From Ursus arctos (taxonomy: Eukaryota > Chordata > Mammalia > Carnivora > Ursidae): a stretch of DNA of 64,000 nucleotides. The notes beneath the pieces are model-generated. The model worked only from the letters and a program-made list of their open reading frames with translations. It ran no database searches and was not told the DNA's origin. This document shows positions 62,595 through 64,000 of the stretch, piece by piece. A program made the position numbers and the translations under genes. Numbering within the stretch: the first letter of the stretch is position 1; every line of letters begins with the position of its first letter. The stretch lies in NCBI RefSeq assembly GCF_023065955.2, contig NW_026622963.1:10733001-10797000 (forward strand), given 5' to 3'.

Positions 62595-62705
62595 TGTTGT
62601 CCCACAGGAGCGCACGACATTTAAGGTGATAATTGCCAAAGTAAAGTGCCAATAAGTTCAAAATATAAATGTATAATTCAGCTTGCAGCTTGCTCTCATT
62701 TGTGG
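62595..62705. promoter_or_regulatory. Candidate conserved noncoding element
   Basis: Short AT-rich block: 'gacatttaaggtgataattg', 'ccaaagtaaagtgccaataa' and 'aatgtataattcagcttgca'. No repeat signature; role inferred. Confidence 0.3.
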
Positions 62706-63190
62706 CTCCGAGGCCCTGTTGGAGCCCCCCACCTCCCAGTTGTCAATCCAGGGCAGACAAGTAGGGGGCCCTGGGGCCTTTCTAAAGCTGATCCCAGACC
62801 TGAGCCATGGGTAAAGCTCTGAGGATGCCCCGGCCTTTGTTCCAAAGTCAATTTCAAGCCCTTGAACGTAGGCCAAGGCCACAACTGTCATGGAGATGCT
62901 ACCACTTGCCTCTACTCACGCCTCCCTTCTCCAGGTGGGAATTGTCCTGCTGATGGATCATGCTACAGAGCCTGAAACTTCCCCCTTTTCCTTTTGTGTA
63001 GGGAACCCTTGAAATGGGGATTGATATAGTTTGTCTCCCACTGGAATCCCAGTTATTTAAGGGCTCCCAAATGGAGCTTGGTTCTCTCACTCAGAAAGTC
63101 ATCCAAACATGCTCTCAAACCAAATACGGCCAGGTCAGTGCCCCAGTGGCCAATGGGAGTGCAGCAGGATAGGCAGGGTTGTGCTGCACT
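62706..63190. other. No gene seen
   Basis: Mixed-composition unique sequence. Confidence 0.4.
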
Positions 63191-63194
63191 AACA

Positions 63195-63600
63195 GGTTCT
63201 CTGGGAACTCTTGGTGATTTAGTATAATGAAGATTCCCGTGTACTTTCTTCCTTTATTTACAGTATGACCTCACATTATGTGTCCAATGTCAGAAGTAGG
63301 GAGGGTGGTGGACTCTGGTCCATACAGTCATGCAGGGACCCAGGCTCCCAGAAGCTCCACCATCTTGTAGCTGCCCCATCTGGAGCACGTGGTCTCCTTC
63401 AGTCACTGTGGCAAAGAAGAGGAAATGGTAGAGTCACACTCTGCTGTTAAATGCCTTGGACCAGTGATGACACACGTCACTTTTGTTCACAGTCCGTTGG
63501 CCGTAACTTCTCATAGAGCCTCAACTAACTGTAAGGGGGCTTAGGAAAGGAGACATCGTGCTGGGATGGGGAGGGCATGGATGAAATGCGCCCAGACATT
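63195..63600. repeat. Dispersed repeat, family not assigned
   Basis: 'tgatttagtataatgaagat', 'ggtccatacagtcatgcagg', 'gacccaggctcccagaagct', 'ccatcttgtagctgccccat', 'cagtgatgacacacgtcact' and 'cacagtccgttggccgtaac' read like a known placental interspersed repeat, but I cannot name it or fix its strand. Confidence 0.45.
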
Positions 63601-64000
63601 CAGCGACACGTAAAGTCCTCTGTCCAAGGGGTGTTATGGGACTACTCTCACAGCCAGGGTTTCAGAAGAGCCAAGGCCATGACTTGCTGTTCATTGTCTC
63701 TGCCTGCGGTGGCTGAGGTTGGGGAAGCTCACAGTGTCTGGGAGGGCCTGATGGGAGAAGCTCTGAAGAAGAGTCTGTACAGATAAATGGGCCCTGTGGC
63801 AGGCCCAGGTCCAGGGCCTCCACCCACCAGGCTTGGGTTTGACTCAGCCTCTCCCCGCCGACCCCACTGACTGCTTCCAGTACCAATACCATCCCCAAAA
63901 ATGAATTTCTCAAGAGGAGAAGCAGGAATGAGAGTGAGGATGAGTTCGGTTTTGGAGGGAGAAAATCCAAGAGGAGACATCCTGAAGCCCCTGTGTCAGT
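63601..64000. other. No gene seen
   Basis: Unique sequence to the window end; no repeat or coding evidence. Confidence 0.4.

Overview
The window looks like vertebrate nuclear DNA from a caniform carnivore. Five tRNA-Lys-type SINEC (Can-SINE) copies are present. The two at 22878-23085 and 36481-36678 have the body and tail of the young bear/pinniped-like (arctoid) type, which suggests a bear, a seal or a relative; I cannot name the species. The rest is GC-rich and crowded with old mammalian repeats (L2, MIR, L1M, MER5A, a MaLR LTR). I see no bacterial or viral gene, no rRNA or tRNA gene and no convincing protein-coding exon. The long open frames are chance readings of GC-rich or repeat DNA. 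I therefore read the window as a large intron or an intergenic stretch.

Layout. 1-6.4 kb: GC-rich unique sequence with MIR and L2 relics. 6.4-7.0 kb: an AT-rich candidate regulatory island. 7.3-8.6 kb: a 1.2 kb antisense L2 that keeps reverse-transcriptase sequence. 8.6-15.5 kb: many MIRs and one MER5A; a 41-nt splice-framed segment lies at 10.2 kb. 15.5-16.0 kb: an L1 3' fragment. 18-22.2 kb: AT-rich candidate elements (18.0, 19.9, 21.7-22.1 kb) around an antisense L2. 22.6-26.6 kb: GT-rich arrays, a young SINEC, and a MIR split by an older SINEC. 27.5-30.4 kb: a candidate element, then an antisense L2 and an L1M 3' end. 31.1-33.6 kb: an L2, a candidate element with homeodomain-type cores, and an MLT1-like LTR. 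36.1-37.1 kb: an antisense L2 split by a SINEC. 38.2-40.6 kb: a 24-bp minisatellite and an old local duplication. 43.7-44.3 and 49.2-49.7 kb: sense L2s. 45.6 and 55.2 kb: compact AT-rich candidate elements. 58.6-60.6 kb: a four-level nest (SINEC in SINEC in L1M in L2). 61.4-62.7 kb: further AT-rich candidate elements.

There is no operon or gene system to describe. The likely function is cis-regulatory: several 100-500 bp AT-rich, repeat-free islands with TAAT/ATTA, MEF2-like or E-box words sit in otherwise GC-rich DNA, as is common for enhancers in introns or flanks of developmental genes. This is inference from composition and needs alignment or chromatin data. I found no evidence of a previously undescribed biological system. 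The best leads are the nested repeat stratigraphy, the candidate enhancers, the minisatellite, the local duplication and one well-formed candidate microexon.
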